Assembly: GCF_037975245.1 (NCBI RefSeq)
Contig: NC_092566.1
Location: 3,784,001 to 3,848,000, forward strand
Length of the DNA stretch: 64,000 nucleotides
Direction: 5' to 3'
Origin: Apostichopus japonicus
Lineage: Eukaryota > Echinodermata > Holothuroidea > Aspidochirotida > Stichopodidae
A model generated the notes under the pieces. It saw nothing but the letters and a program-made list of their open reading frames with translations. It did no database searches and had not been told where the DNA came from. Shown here one piece after another: positions 10,901 through 25,900 of the stretch. Position numbers and translations under genes: made by a program. Each line of letters begins with the position of its first letter. Within the stretch, counting starts at the first letter, position 1.

Positions 10901-13900
10901 CATTTTAACTTCATTCAATCTAACATTACACAATTTGATTGATTTCAATATTCTTTTCAATTTGGAATTTTCTCAACTTTCAATACAATTCAATTACCAT
11001 TCCAATATACATGGACTCCAAAGTTCAATTCAAAACATATTTAAATTCAAATCAATCCAATTCAATTTAATTCATTTCACTCAAAAATACATTTCACTCA
11101 AAAATTAAATTCACTTCAAAATTCCATAAAAAAAAATCCAATTCAAAATTCCATTCCATTCACAATCAAATCAAATGCAATCCATTCCTTTCAATATTCA
11201 TTCCAATCCAATGCAATCCATTCCTTTCAATTTTCAATCCAATGCAGTCAATGCAATTGATTCCTTCCAATATTCAATCCAATCCAATAAAATTGATTCC
11301 TTTCAATGTTCAATCCAATACAATCCATTCCTTTCAATATCCAATGCAATCCAATCCAATCAACTCCTTCCAATATTGAATCCAATCCAATCAATATTAA
11401 ATTGAATCATACCTTGAGGTTGTAATCACTGGTAGCCCTCCAGAGTTGTTGAGGACTGTCGTAGCTACCTTCATTCCATAGTAACTCCAGATCAAACCCT
11501 ACGCCCAACTCAGGAGGTGGGACCACCCTGGATTCAAACTCTGGTAACGTGTGATGAGACAGGACGAACATTCCTGGAAGAGAGATCAAATTAATACCCT
11601 TAAATAACCAAAGCAGGGGTGACCTTGTCAATGGTACTATTAATGAATGAACCAAATAGACTGGTATAATTGATTCATCTTTGTATAATTTTGGATTGAA
11701 TATTAATATTTCATTTTTCATAGTAAAGGACATAACACATAAAATGCAATTTAATAATACGTATCTGATCGTGAAACACAATTTAGCATAATCAGCCCAA
11801 TCATAACCTCTTACCTCTAAACTTTGTGGTCGTTTTGAAGTCTATAATCATGTTACCATCATCCCCGATTCTTATCCTCAAGACCTGGAGTCGACCACTC
11901 AGAACGCTGTCCGTTTCCAGACCAGCTCTCCACAAGATTGTCCTGGCAAAGTAATGCAAATGTGATCAAGTTTACATACAACGTTCATGAAACAATGTTT
12001 CCATTTCACAATATTTAATTTAATATTTTAACCTCTAAAAACAACACTTAACATCCCCCCCAACACCCCACCGGGCAAATGATGACTTACCATACTAAGC
12101 CACTTCTTGCACTATTTGGACAAACTCTCGGGGAACCACACACTAAATATTAGACCCTTTAATGTAACACTTATAAAGAACTTGATCACTTACTGATAGA
12201 AGAATGAAAACTCCATTTCTGTTCTGTGATCCAGAGAGGCCCATCCAGTCGGTGCCGTGACATACACGTACGAGATGTAAAGTGGTACGGTCACCGTCAG
12301 GAAGCTCTTGTCCCCGTCCCGGACCTGAAAGTCCGTGGTGACGGCGCCCCCACACAGATCAATCAACTCGGTCATGTGGTAATACGTGTCAAACGTCCAC
12401 GTACAGCTCTTGAGATTGAGGTGTTTGTAGAGCCGGAGGGCTTTCTCCTCTCTGAGAGTGCTATCGAACTGATAGGGGTAGTCGTGTCCGGGGCCCAGGA
12501 AGATGTTGTTGTAGTCGATCGCGTCCAGGAAAGTGTAGTCTTCCAGACCGCCAAAGTTCACATCGTTGATGAGGTTGGAACAGATGTGCTGTTGACGGTA
12601 GACGGCCTGGGTCAGGAGGAGTCGGATGTTGTGGATTCGGAGGGTGGAGATGAGAGGGAGCATGCCGTCCTGGTGGGGTATCTCCACGGATACGTGGAGG
12701 GTGTTTGGGTGCTCCTCGTGGGTGGGGTCGAGGTACTCTAGATTAGCGATGAAGGATTGGGCCTGGAGTCCCCGGGATACGCCCGTGGTGATGGGCGTGT
12801 GACAAATACCGTTGTTTGTTCCGATAGTGACGATGTTGCTCCTCAATGGCACCCCTGGTCTGCCGTACTTGTCGTAGGGCTGAGCGACGCAGCGGACGTG
12901 GAAACGCCGACTGAAGTAAATGCTCTCTAGGACCTTGTGATTCGCGGTGGTGAACGGGGTGTCGTCCACGATCCGTTCAAACGGTGCCCTGGACCCTTCA
13001 GTGTCCGTTGGCATGGCAACCTCCCAGCTGTAGTGTATATTGGTTGCATTAATACCAGCCTGTTCACATATGGTACCAGTCATGGAATAGTCTGGGAACT
13101 GTGGATCACATGGCTGTAAGGAAAGAAGCGGTAACTTACAATAAAGATTGGAAATAGAGCCGATGTTGTCAATTAAACTGAATGTATCTTAAATTTAAGA
13201 ACCCTTGGCAAAGCCAATGAACCAAGCAATGCTGTGATTGAAATAATGAAGTTACTTCAACCAATCACATCTTACTTTATCTTGATTATCCTAACTGATT
13301 ATACAGTTATTTGTCAAACTATAACTTTCTGTTAACATGAGCGGGAAGCATTATATGAAGATGGTATATGTACTCAGTCTATTACGATACGGTCAATTAT
13401 TAACTTACCGTGATGCAAACCAGAGGGTACCCAGGGGATGGGTCACTCTCAAGAGCATTGACCACATCGTCAAAGTCCATCAGAGATACCACTTTGGGTG
13501 TGGTAGGCAACACAATGCTGCCTGCAGCTTGTTCATCTATGATGGTCACCGTAGCCACGGATACAGGACCGAGCAGGGCGTTGATTGGCTCATCGGGGCC
13601 AAGCACCACCGAGAAGGTTTCGTGCCACTCCCGATCTTCGTTGTAAAGAATCTCAACTTCGGCATCGACCGATTCAACACCTTAGGAAGAGAGAGAGACT
13701 ACAACAATCAATACTTATGTCTTGGGGAGTAAAGGATTTAATCTGTGAATGATTATGAATCACTTAATTCTCAATTATAAACGTCACCTGACGATTACAA
13801 CTGAATGCCTTAAGCGTTTTCAAAGGAAATTTTGAGTTGCTATTTTACAGCATACTGCTGCACTGTGGCCAGTCTCCACATAGTTTCTTGAGTTGGCTGG

Positions 13901-16900
13901 AGCTCACAAAACTCTTCTTATGACATCCCTAACCTTTGCTGTAAGTCTGTCAAATACAACAGTTAGTCATGATATCAGAAACTAATACATGGCAACCTTT
14001 AAGCTCATCTTTGATAACCGTAAATTTTATTACTTACGGAGAGAGTTTAATACTCAAGAGCTCAAAAAGATATTTTTTATTAATATCAATTCAATTTGAA
14101 ACAATGTAATTCACTTCTTTTGATTTCGGTTTGTTTAATTGATATATCTTCAAATTTGGATGATCTGTTTGACAAAAGAGCTTACCAGGATCAAAGATCA
14201 GGACGTTGGAATACGGCTCGTAATCGACACCAGATTTAGCAGATCCATCACGGGTGCTAAGGCGGACCTGAGAGGTGCGGTTTCGATCCCCAGTCCTCAC
14301 TATGGTGACGGCAACGTAATGAGTTTGGTCAGGTCGAGATGGTTCTCGGACACTGTAAGCCATTTGTTGAAACTGTAACATGGGAGCTACGGAGGAAAGA
14401 ACACAGATATGATAACAATATCCGTAAACTGTAACCATGGGAACTGACAAGGGCAGAAACAACGCTATCACCTCACGATGAAAGCAAGTTTCAAAGAAGA
14501 AAAAGCATGTTGGGCGAACGGGTAGCAACAAGAGAGAATAAATGATGATACAGGCCATTCTTTCAAATTTTAACAAAAGTAGTTGTAGGGTGCAGCTATG
14601 AACAATGGGCTTCGGTGGGGGGAGGGGGACATCATGATTACATGAGGGGTGCCTAAGAACTCACCATCTTCTCTATCGGTGATGGTGACAATGGCAGAAT
14701 TGTTGGTTCCGATGCTGGCCTTACAGAATTCATTTCCTTCTGCATCCGAGAGTCGTACAAGGAACTGTTCGTCTGGTTCGTACGTGCTGTCCTCCATAAG
14801 TCTTACGCTGCAGTTTTTGACCTATCGACAAAAATAAATTTAAACACTCATCAAGAAATGATAACTTATGGAAAAGATTCTGATGGGTTTGATATTTTAG
14901 ACGATTCTAAGCACTTTATCTTCTTCTCACAAAAATAAATAGGTAAATTTGAAGAACTAATAGCAGTAATACCAGATGGTTATTATACTTAGGTGATATA
15001 AAAATGATTTAAAAAAAAAAAAAATTTAAATAAAATTATTATAATATTTTACTTTTTAATAAAGTTATTTACTCTGATACCACAGTTTTGGAATGTTTCC
15101 TTCCTTTACAGGTGGAAAGGGAAAGGAATGACATTCATCTTTGTCAGACTCACCCTTTCTCCAGGCAGGAACACTATTCTAAATTCATCCGTGTTTCTTC
15201 TCTCATCATAGTCCATCATGACCTGAGCCGTCTTCTGTCTGGTATAGCAGACTACCGATGAGCTGTAACTAAGGTCACCTATCCTAGCGACGGGGATGTG
15301 AACTACTCCCAACTGTTCCTCCACTGTTACCTTCACGGTTGAGAACTGCATTGTGGGAACTAAAAACAAAACAAGAAATATAATGACGTGTGATCAGCAA
15401 AGGGCCAATAAAGAAGCTCTGAATAACAAAACAAAAAGAAAACTATTTGTGGCTACACTTGAGAACGGTTCATAATAATCCATCTTCTATCAAGTCACTT
15501 CCCTCCCACTTCCCCCCCCCCCAAAAAAAAACTTTCCATGCTCTTCAAATTTTTAATCACTATGCAGACAAACTCTCTTTATAAACTCCCCTACGCCCTT
15601 ACAGCCATCTAGCACCCACTCCATTCTCATTATCCCCCCACTTACTCCCTGTACATCCCCTCCCTACCAATTCCCCTACACCCCATCCCCTTCATCTTGC
15701 TAACACCTTTGCCATCCTCACCATCTTCTACTCCCCCTGTAACCCCTCCCTATGCCCACTCCCCTACACCCACACCCTTACAGCGGACTAGCACCTACTC
15801 CATTCTCATTATGCCCCTCCCACTTTTCTCCCTGTAGATACCCTCCCTACCCATTCCCCTACACCCCCTCCCCTGTATCTTGCAACCACCAACCCCTTTC
15901 ACACCATCACTACCGCTACACCATCTCCCTGACAACATTAACGTCCTTTTTTTACACTGCAAGTACAGTTGAGTTTGTACAGTAAGCAGTTTGAAAGGTC
16001 AAAAGGACCATACAGTGTTATTCACAGAGCAATACGTTTGGCTTACCATCCGAGGTATCATTGATTACTATGAGGGCCTCATGAGGAGCGCTGAGGGCCG
16101 AACCCATGGCTGAACTGAGGTACACCAGGAAGGTTTCATTACCCTCCATCCTGGGACTGGCTGTATCATCCACAATGGTGATTCGACACACCTGAGAAAT
16201 ATCAAAATATTTCACATTATTGATCTCAACCGCTATAGCGTTGATAAATTTAAGAAGAGTCAACAAATACTTACTGGAAGTTTACTCTTGATTTAGTACA
16301 GTATAAAACTTGTTAAGTTATAGGTTTTTTTAAGACAAACAGGTGAGAAAGGGATGGGGGTGTAGGAGTATTATTTCAAGACATCATGTGAAAATGCTTT
16401 TGGCAAATCTAAAAGTGGCACATTAGAAATATGACAGAATGAGTCGTTGTTACATGCAAAATTGAGATGCAAACACTTTTTATCTATTTTTATTTAAATA
16501 ATGAAATTAGGTGTAAATTAATAAACCCTAAATGACTCTCACCTGTTCAAAATCATTATAGCTAAATCCATAGATTGGAAGTAGGAGAGGAGGGACAGAG
16601 GCAGAAAGAATATAACTTTCCTTTTCTTTAGCTACAATAATCTGTACCTATTCCAATATTAAAGTTACTACCTATTCCAATATTAAAGATGGTAATAAGG
16701 AATAAGGCCATGATATCATTCTAACCTCAACAGTCTGCTGTGGTCTGAATGTCAACTGACTGGCACTGGGTACAAAATCTTCTCCGGGGTTAGCAGACGG
16801 AGGATTGAGTGGTTTGGGAGCACACCATACCATGGAGGTGTGGCTCAGATCGCTACCTTGTCTGATCACCTCGATCTCTACCGTACCGGCGTTCTCGTTG

Positions 16901-19900
16901 AAGATGTACTCGTGATGTGGGAGATAGATCAGCGACTCTGTGGGAAATACATAAATACATTCAAAGATGAATTCTTCAATCCTCTTGAAAAGGACCTTTG
17001 ACCCTTTCCAATTTCAATAGGGTTCTGGTCCTCACCAAACTGGATCTACATACCCAGAATGAAAGTTCAACAAAGATGTACTTTTTGAGTATAATATTTA
17101 CAATGTTTTCAGACTTTGACCTCTATTGACCCCCAAAATGACCATTGAACGAAACAGAATTGTATCGTTCTTGTACTCAATAAGACAGATCCACATAGCA
17201 AGTCTGCTGTTAATCCACCATGAACTTTTTGAGTTACGGTGTTTACAAGCGAGTGTCACGTACATGCACGCACCCACACACACATGCAATCATCATTGCA
17301 TAGATTCCTTCTGCCTCCAGCAAAGAATCAATAAGAATGAACACTTCTGCTGCCCCAGATTTTGTAATTCTATTATACTGTACTTTTTAATGAGGCGGTT
17401 TTATCCGTTACTATGGATACAAGTCACTTATAACTGCAGGATTCATGAGCAATGTCAATTTTTCCTCACCATCATTGGGTCCGTCAATCACCACCGTAGC
17501 TCTTGACTGTCTTCCCAGTCTGGCCTGAAGAGACGGCATTGCCAAGGCAACCTGGAAGTCTTCCTCATTCTCATAGAGGGCATCATCAATGAGCTGGAAG
17601 AAAGTATGGAACAAAATGTTAAGACGTATTTTGAGGCAATGGATCCATATACACTATATCTACAGTAAGTAAATTAATTAATTGTCATTATTCAAACAGT
17701 TTGTATTGTTTACATGGTCCTTGTGCCATTATTGGCATCTCCCCCTACCACTACCCCTAATATTCCCCCTCCCCCACCATGACCTCCAGCCCCCCCCCCC
17801 ACAATACACATTCCTATAAGTTGTACTGAAGTCAAACAGTTTAAACATTTCTGTGCAATTCTAATTTCCTAACAGTTTTGGGGATAACTATCTACTCCAT
17901 CTTGTTATTTCTCTCTTTACGTGAGTTTCTCAGAGCTGACGTTTATCCCAAACATTTTCCTTTATACCAAGAGATAAAGCTACATCCATTGCAATAAACT
18001 TCAAGCTGCCCTCCGTACCTTGACATCGCAAGAAGCCTTCCGTACGCCGGCAGGGAACACCACCTGGTACTCCAGGTCCATCCCCCTAGCCTTATAATCT
18101 GAACCAGATTCCAAGGAGACTAGACTGCTCCCGGTAGCTGATCCTGGGATGGTGAAACAGATGGCCGTCACAGTTTTACTGACATCACCTGTAAAGGACA
18201 ATAACAAATCATGTAATAACAAAGACAGATAAAAGACAACATTATGTTATTATGATTATTATGATGATGATTATGATTACAGAATTTTTGACAGAGTTTA
18301 ATTGCATAAAATAATAACAAATTGTATTAATCAATTTTGCTGATATAATTTGCATCAGAGAAAACAAATAAGGGGATTTGCTGGCCTTATCTGTATCAGG
18401 CAATATCATATTTTAATTCAGTTTTGCTGACTTCACTTGAACTAAAACATGCAATTTCATCAAATCACAGTATAGTATTTTGGGACATAATTGCAGCCAT
18501 GTCGGTCGTGTAGTTCCTTCATCATGACTTTAGTCCCTCACTCCGTCCAAAGGCATGGTTTTAATAAACCTTTCCCTTTCACCGCATCTGTTAGATATTT
18601 CCTCACAACAACTGGTAGCAGTATTACAGCTAAACAAAAATAACCCACCTGTCCTGATAAGAGGAGCGAATATGAACCCAGAGCTCTCGTTAACATGCAT
18701 CACTGATTCTTCAAACTGAATTGTCGGTTCTGAAAAAGGAAAAACAACCACCATTCAATAATAGAATCAATGTCAAACAGCTACAGTTTATTTTTCATGG
18801 ACTTAAGTTTGCTTTTAGGTTTCTTATGCCTTTACAAGAGAGTATAGCTACCTTGAATTAAGAAACATTGCAGCTTTTGGTAAATTCATTGTACTTTTAA
18901 CACCAAAAGTAAACGGACCTACCCACCCTCATGCTCGCCCCCCCCCCCAACCTCGCCTTGACTCAAATAGCTAGGCAGGGTAGGTATTTTATTCAAAGAA
19001 ACTATATACACAGACATCAATGGCTCATTATGCTAAACTCATCAAAACATATTTAACCAAGCAACAGGACAATCCTGAATATTTCTCAAAGATGTGGGTA
19101 AGCAGTGCCCACACTCCACAAATTATTCTTTGGTTTTTGTCTATTGTATAGCCTACATATGATATGTGATTTACATGTAGTATACAGTTACACAAAATTA
19201 CTGAACGCCCTAAACGGACTATAATTAATTTTTACGGTGACGCACATCCTGCAGCACTATTTCCATGATTGGTTGACGTTTTTTATTTCCAGCATGGTCT
19301 TCATAGTTTTGTGCATACTTTAGTGCTTACTCTAGATATCATCCTGCTATTACTAGGACAGCTATTAGATCACTACGCGTTAAAACTCAGACTGACTTTT
19401 GGTACAAGCGAGCAATGGTTGTTGCTTCAATACAAAGGTACATTTCAAGAACACCTGTCAATTAGTGCATGGCCACTGTGGCATTGGTTTTAATATATGT
19501 CACCATGCCCTCTTTTCTCTAGTCTTCATGTTTGGTTCAGCATGTTTCGAAAATAAAACCTTATTTTACATCCCATATTTTCCCGGGTCTTCTAACTGAT
19601 CCCGGACCTTGGGACTGTACCCGCCATTGACACCTCCTCCCCACACCCTCGCCCCCTCCCCAACCTCCCTCCCCCACCTTCACTCTCATCATGCCTGATT
19701 GTGCGGTACTTACTGTCTTCAATGTCATTGATTGCCACAACAGCGGTGAACGGTTCTCCCAACAGAGCATAGGCCGGTGTGTCAAGGGCCACTATGAACT
19801 CTTCTTCATCCTCATAGATTGTGTCATCGTTGATGATGACGGTACAAATCTTAGTATCCTCTCGTTCTTCAAACTGGACCTGTTGTTAAAATTGGGATTA

Positions 19901-22900
19901 TAAGAAAAAATATCTTATCCACTGATTTTAAAAATTCAATAAGAAAATTGTCAATTTTGCTAATTTACCATTTATGAAACAAAGTAATCTTTCAAACTTG
20001 AGTTAAAATAACAGAATTCATTAAATTAATGATTTGGATAACTTTATAAATGGGGACTTGCGTGGTAACTTATAAATATAGTTGCGTGCGCCGGTTTGTG
20101 GCTGCACCCTATGGGAAGTCCCCCGGGGGACACGCGGTTGTGGTGCACTGTTATGCCCCAGGAGAGATTGATTGAATTGTGCACACTTTGGTGTTTTGGT
20201 GCGATAAGTTACCAATGACCAGGGGTTAAGTTGTAAATTTGTGTGAGAAGGGCTTGGCCTTGAACAAGACTGTAAACCTTCAACTTTAAACTTTAAATGA
20301 AGCTTTACCTGTCCAGCATGTTCGACGTAATCATTAAGTCCAGGCCGGGCTCCAATGGAGGAGGCTGAGGTAGCAGACCCTGGTTCGGTACGACATAGGA
20401 CAATGGAATACTGCAAGAAACGATGAAGGTTCAACGTAAGACTCTCAATAAGGAAAAGGGGAAAGAGACAAGGGGAGGAACTTTGGAAGGTCAAGGGATG
20501 GTCAGGGGGTGGAGGAGGGGTGTGGGGAAAGCCCAAAACAGCCAAATGGAAAATGTTTCATACCTTTTTTAGTATGAAAACACTGACGAACTAACTTACT
20601 CTAAGGAACATAGTTAGGTAGCTATCTGCATTTTTTGCTTATCATATTCGTACAATGATCTGGGTTAAACGTTATCTTTTGACTTTAAAAAATTAAACAC
20701 AATTCTACGTCTGAGAATAGTAACAAAAATTAAACCAGACAGTACTTTGGTAAGCAATTTTTAAGAGGCTAAAATTTGGGGAAATTATATATAATCTTTC
20801 ATCCAAAGGTACCTTCTCTCTTATCTGCGTACTCATAGAAATATGACAAATTCAGACAGCTTTTGTCTCCCAATGTCTTTCTGGTCACAACTGGCCTGCT
20901 TAAGTTTACCACTCCCCTTCATTGTCATTCTTACTCCTACAGATATCAATAAAATTAGATATTCCATCGCGTCTTACTGATTACTTTCATCATCGTGACC
21001 TACTGACCTGGTTCAGGTTGCCTGTTCTCTTCACCGTCACTCCTATCGATCCCTGTTGTTCGCTGACATTGTAGACGGCTTTCTCAAAGTGAATCAGAGC
21101 CCAGCGTATCCTGAACACCGTACCGGATACCACATTGGGGGCGGTGTCCGAGACATCGAACACGAAGCGGTCGCTCGTCACAGAGTCTAACTCTGTATCG
21201 AGTACATATCGGACCACGCCATTGTCGATGTCCTCTGTGGAAAGAATGAAGAGCGCCCTCACACATTAATCGTCACTCTTTCTCTTCGTAAATGCTCGAG
21301 TACAGTTGACGGTATTTAAACTGGCAGACAATGTTCAGGATGCAGAAGATCCAGTTACCATGGAAACAACTAAGATGATCTCCTTTTAAAGGTTTCCTTT
21401 CAGTTCAGCCATTTTGTCTTATAGTTTGAACTGATGACAAACCAAGGGATGCTCTGTACCTATTTTTATGAATAGTTAACAACCAATAGCTGTCACTACA
21501 AATCACAAACCAACATTAATGCAAGCATTAGATATTTTCTTGTGACTACCAAAATTGTTAACAATAAACAGACTAAATTATTCCAGCCTTTGTTGAGATG
21601 GTCGGCTCTAAGTAAATATTTTCCTCATATAATTAGCCTCCTCACCTTGTGTGAAAATGGTAATGGGAGTGCCGACCTCCAACGAACTCTCTAGGTATCC
21701 GTGTCTAGGTGGAGATGTGACCGTGTACAACAACTGTCTGTCCTCGGTATCCGTGTCCATGGTCTGTAAATTACGATCGGTAATCACACCCAAGGCCTGG
21801 AAGAAGTAAACAGTAGACAAATAGACTTGGTTGCAGTTTATATCATATCCATAATTTACATGCAAGGCTAGAAGGTATAAAACAAATACTAAACTTAGCA
21901 ATAAAACTGCTTGAGTGGGACCTATTGGAGTATTTGTGATTTCCTTTTCAGAATACCTGCTTGAAACTGAGAATATTAAAACTATATGTCACTTGCAGAC
22001 TCCCCCCATCTCCTTCCCCCTCCCCTCCCCTCCCCCCTCCTCTTCCCCCCTCCTCTCCCCATACTCCCTTTTGCTATATTTTACTGTATACATCTGGAAA
22101 ATTCACAAGAGGTATAATTTATATACATCTGTTGATATTACATGTGTTGGGTTATTCGATACCTGGTGAGGAAGTGCCAGGAGACCCCTTTCCCCCCCCC
22201 CTGGTAAGCTCAAGGGGTCTCTTTGTACAAGGAGGAGGATATAAAATAATTTTCTATCTTTCATTTTTTGCTGGCAAAACTTAAATATAAATCCAAAACG
22301 CTATATGGAATGTGTGTTCATAGTCTCTGCACAAAACAAAATACTAAACACATATAGCAGGTAAAATAGAAACCACTGGTTATTAATTCTTCAGAACCGC
22401 TCAGAGATTTAAAATACATCAGTTTTGTTTTTATATCAGAATCATCACACAACGTTGGCTACACTTACCCTGTCATCAAGATAATCAAGATAACCAAATA
22501 AACATATACATCAGTTTTTTTTTAATATTTTTATCAGAATCCTCACACAATTTAGGTTGAACTTACCCTGTCATCAAGATTAAACATATAATACATCAGT
22601 TAATATTTCCTGTTGCTTTATCAGAATCAGTCTCACAACGTAGGCTACACTTACCCTGTCATCAAGATAATCAAGATAACCAAGCCCCAGGTTTGTGACA
22701 ATTCTTGGTGTGCCGTCATCCACCGGCATGATGGTTATCTGGAAAGCCTGAGATGAATGGAGAAAAAAATCCTTATCATGACAATTCCAATTCCCGGCCA
22801 TTGCCATGGCGACGATGACGATAACAACAACAGTATTATTCAATCAAGCACATCCACTTGGGGGGGTGGGTAATAATAATAATACAATATTTTTATATAG

Positions 22901-25900
22901 CGCCAAACAAACCAGGGAATAATTCTCGTAGCGCTTAATCATAACAATCATACCATATATGCTTTGGTGAAAAGATACGTTTTGAGAGCTGATTTGAAAC
23001 CGTTCACAGTAGTGCACATTTTTACATGTTCTGGAAGTGAGTTCCACAGGCACGGGGCACTGGATGCGAACGTTATCAAGCTTTAAGTATGTGTTTTTAC
23101 TCTAGGGATGAGTAACATCAGCTATGAATTAGAGCAAAGTGACCGTGTTGATGATGGTTGGAGCTGAAACAAGTTGGTGAGGGAGCTTGGTCCTACATTG
23201 TGCATACATTTGAACACCATCAGAAGTAGTTTGTAGTTGATTCGTTCCCGTATCGGAAGCCAGTGGAGTACTGTTCTATGATGTGATCAATAGATTGAGT
23301 AGCAGCCAACAATATCTACAAACAGTCAAATGTTTAAAAAGCTATAACTGCAGAAAAAAGATGCTATAAAATGGCTAACTGGATGATACTTTTGACCCAG
23401 TGTTTAAAATCTGAGAGAAAGTGAAATGAAGTTCTTTGTTCTTTTCTTGTTATTTGTTCCTTTTGTTCTTTCCACTACTTACCTGGGCAGTATTTGTTGT
23501 TACCAGTTCACCTCGTTTCTCCACCAAGAACATGGCGTTACGTCCGTCCGATACGGTAAACTCAAAGTTATCTTCCACCGTGTTCGTTCCGTCGTGGTTG
23601 TAACTGACGCGGTTTTCGTAGATGTCCGACATGGTGAAGGTGACGGTCGGAGAGTAACGTCCGTCGTCGCTGAGGTAGTCGATGGTGCCATGGAGAGGGT
23701 GCTGGAAGACGGTGAACATCACTACATCCTCCTATACATGGGACAAGAGAAAGATGGATATGCGAAGAATTTTACATGAAGAATATCAGAGAGAGAGAGA
23801 GAGACAGACAGCAATACGGACATGCCGTGACCCCAGGACATGGAATGTAACAATAATTATAGTATCACTCATATTGATTCACAGTAGACAGAACGAAGAG
23901 GACACAGCAAACGATGTGGATATATTTCTTCAAAAAGTGCAACCCACAAAGTTGTTTTAGGCTGATTGCTGTCAATTGTTGTTAATTTTATATCTTGATA
24001 AATATATCTAACAAAGATGGGAAAGCAGTTTTGTGATGATTATTATTTCCAAAATTGCTTTGTATTCCAGAACTTTGTAAGAATTGTTGCTTGACAATTA
24101 TTAGACATCCCTGTGCTCTTTGAATTCGCACAATCAACACCACTTTCTAACAGATCTAGTTCTATCTCATGCTTTGCAAGCACATAGTAGATTAACATTA
24201 ACACAAGCATTACTATGGTCAATGGGTCAAATCAAAATGGTTCTAGTCATCCATTTCTTTGCTTCTTCAGGATTATTTACAATTCCCTTCCCTTCCCTGT
24301 TGCATTAAATGACAATGCAGTGTGATTCCTGGTAAATACACATTATGCAAGTGCATACTGTGTCTAATGACAGTACAAACTAGCAAACAAATTGTTAATA
24401 GCAATTGCCCCATTCCTGTCCCTGTCCCAAACTAAGGGCTTGAAAGTTCATTTGGTAGAGTATCCGACCCTGCATTCAAGATATCCACAGTTTCAATCCC
24501 ATTTTTTTATCAGAAAAAATGTCTTTTTTATTTCAGATTGAAAATATATCAGAATTTTGATTGACTTACAGGTGTGTCTGCATCTTGGGCCTTCAACTCA
24601 AACTCGGTGATCGTCTTCCTGACACCCTCTTGAACTCTGACCCCAAAGTTGGTGACCAATGGAAGTGAATCATCCACAGGGGAAATATTGATGTAAAATG
24701 TTTGTGTCACCTGAAAATAAGTAACATACAGGCAGAAGTCTAAGTTTTAAAAGTCTTGTTGAAAAATCTTAGAAACCTTTTTTCACTTTCCTTTCTCTTG
24801 ACAATCGTAAAGTATCGATTTGTTGAATTGCTGTTATTTAATGCAAAATACTGTTAAACATAGGAAACTTATCTGTTGTTATGGGTTGAAATAATCAACT
24901 TAAGTATTACACATGAGCCATATAGCACACATCATTATCTCTCTGTACTTCAGACACATCATACGACATGCATCGTAGTTTGTGTAAGATGAGAAATATG
25001 ATGGAAATATTTCTCACGTCGTTCGTTCCGTCAGACACGGAGAAGATGAAACTGTCCATGGAATTCTCGGCTCTGCTGGTGTGGACGTAGACGAGATTGC
25101 GAGCGGCCAAGTCGGCCTGGGTGAATTCTGATACAGGTATCCCGGGGTTACTGGCCATCTCCAGATGGCCTTCGCTGGGTCCGTTACTGACCGTATACAA
25201 CAGATTACCGGGCACGCTGTCCACATCGGTGGCAGAAAGGCAGTTGGTGGTGACTACGCTGGAGCCCCCTTCGTCTACTACCAGGGGGCGGTTTGCCAGC
25301 ATTCTTGGTGGGATGCGGTCCTCTGTTGAGGGAAGATGAAATGAAAGTATACTTGTCTAGGTTCGATTCTGTACATTATTGATGGTTCTCGGACTAATGT
25401 AAGAAATTCATATTAACTAACAAGTCCCTAAAAAAAATGTAAAAAAAAATAATAATTTAAAAAAATCAAACAAAGAGGCACCCCTACTTTTCTGGAAAAT
25501 GTTATCATAACCATCAAATGATTTTTCGATTGCAATTTTCTTACCGTTTATGGTAATAATGAAAGATTCGTCAATGAGTCGATTGCCTTCCGGATCAACC
25601 ACGGAGAACTTGAAGATGGTGGTACCAGCTGCATCTGTCACGTTATGAACATAGTTGATATAACCTGTAGAAGAGAAAATAGGTCATGGAGATCTCATAC
25701 TTTATTTCACATAAATTTCTAGGTTAGTTTCGGTACCCATTAAGTTCAGAAAGGCTTTGTTTGCTAAACTAAGTCGTGTCTGAATGACAAAAGGTCCTGT
25801 CAAGATGTTACAGTAAACATTCCGTTTCTCGGTCGCAATCATGATTATTTTCCGTTGCTTCCTTACCGTTATCGATGTCACCCTGGGTAAACGTTCTACG

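Noticed and set aside
12226-12741. 171-codon plus-strand open frame
   Set aside because: It is the antisense shadow of the 920-nt FRAS1 exon 53.
20021-20545. 174-codon minus-strand open frame with a proline-rich start
   Set aside because: It runs through SINE family B and exon 42 in mixed sense. Only the exon 42 part (YSIVLCRTEPG) is real coding sequence.
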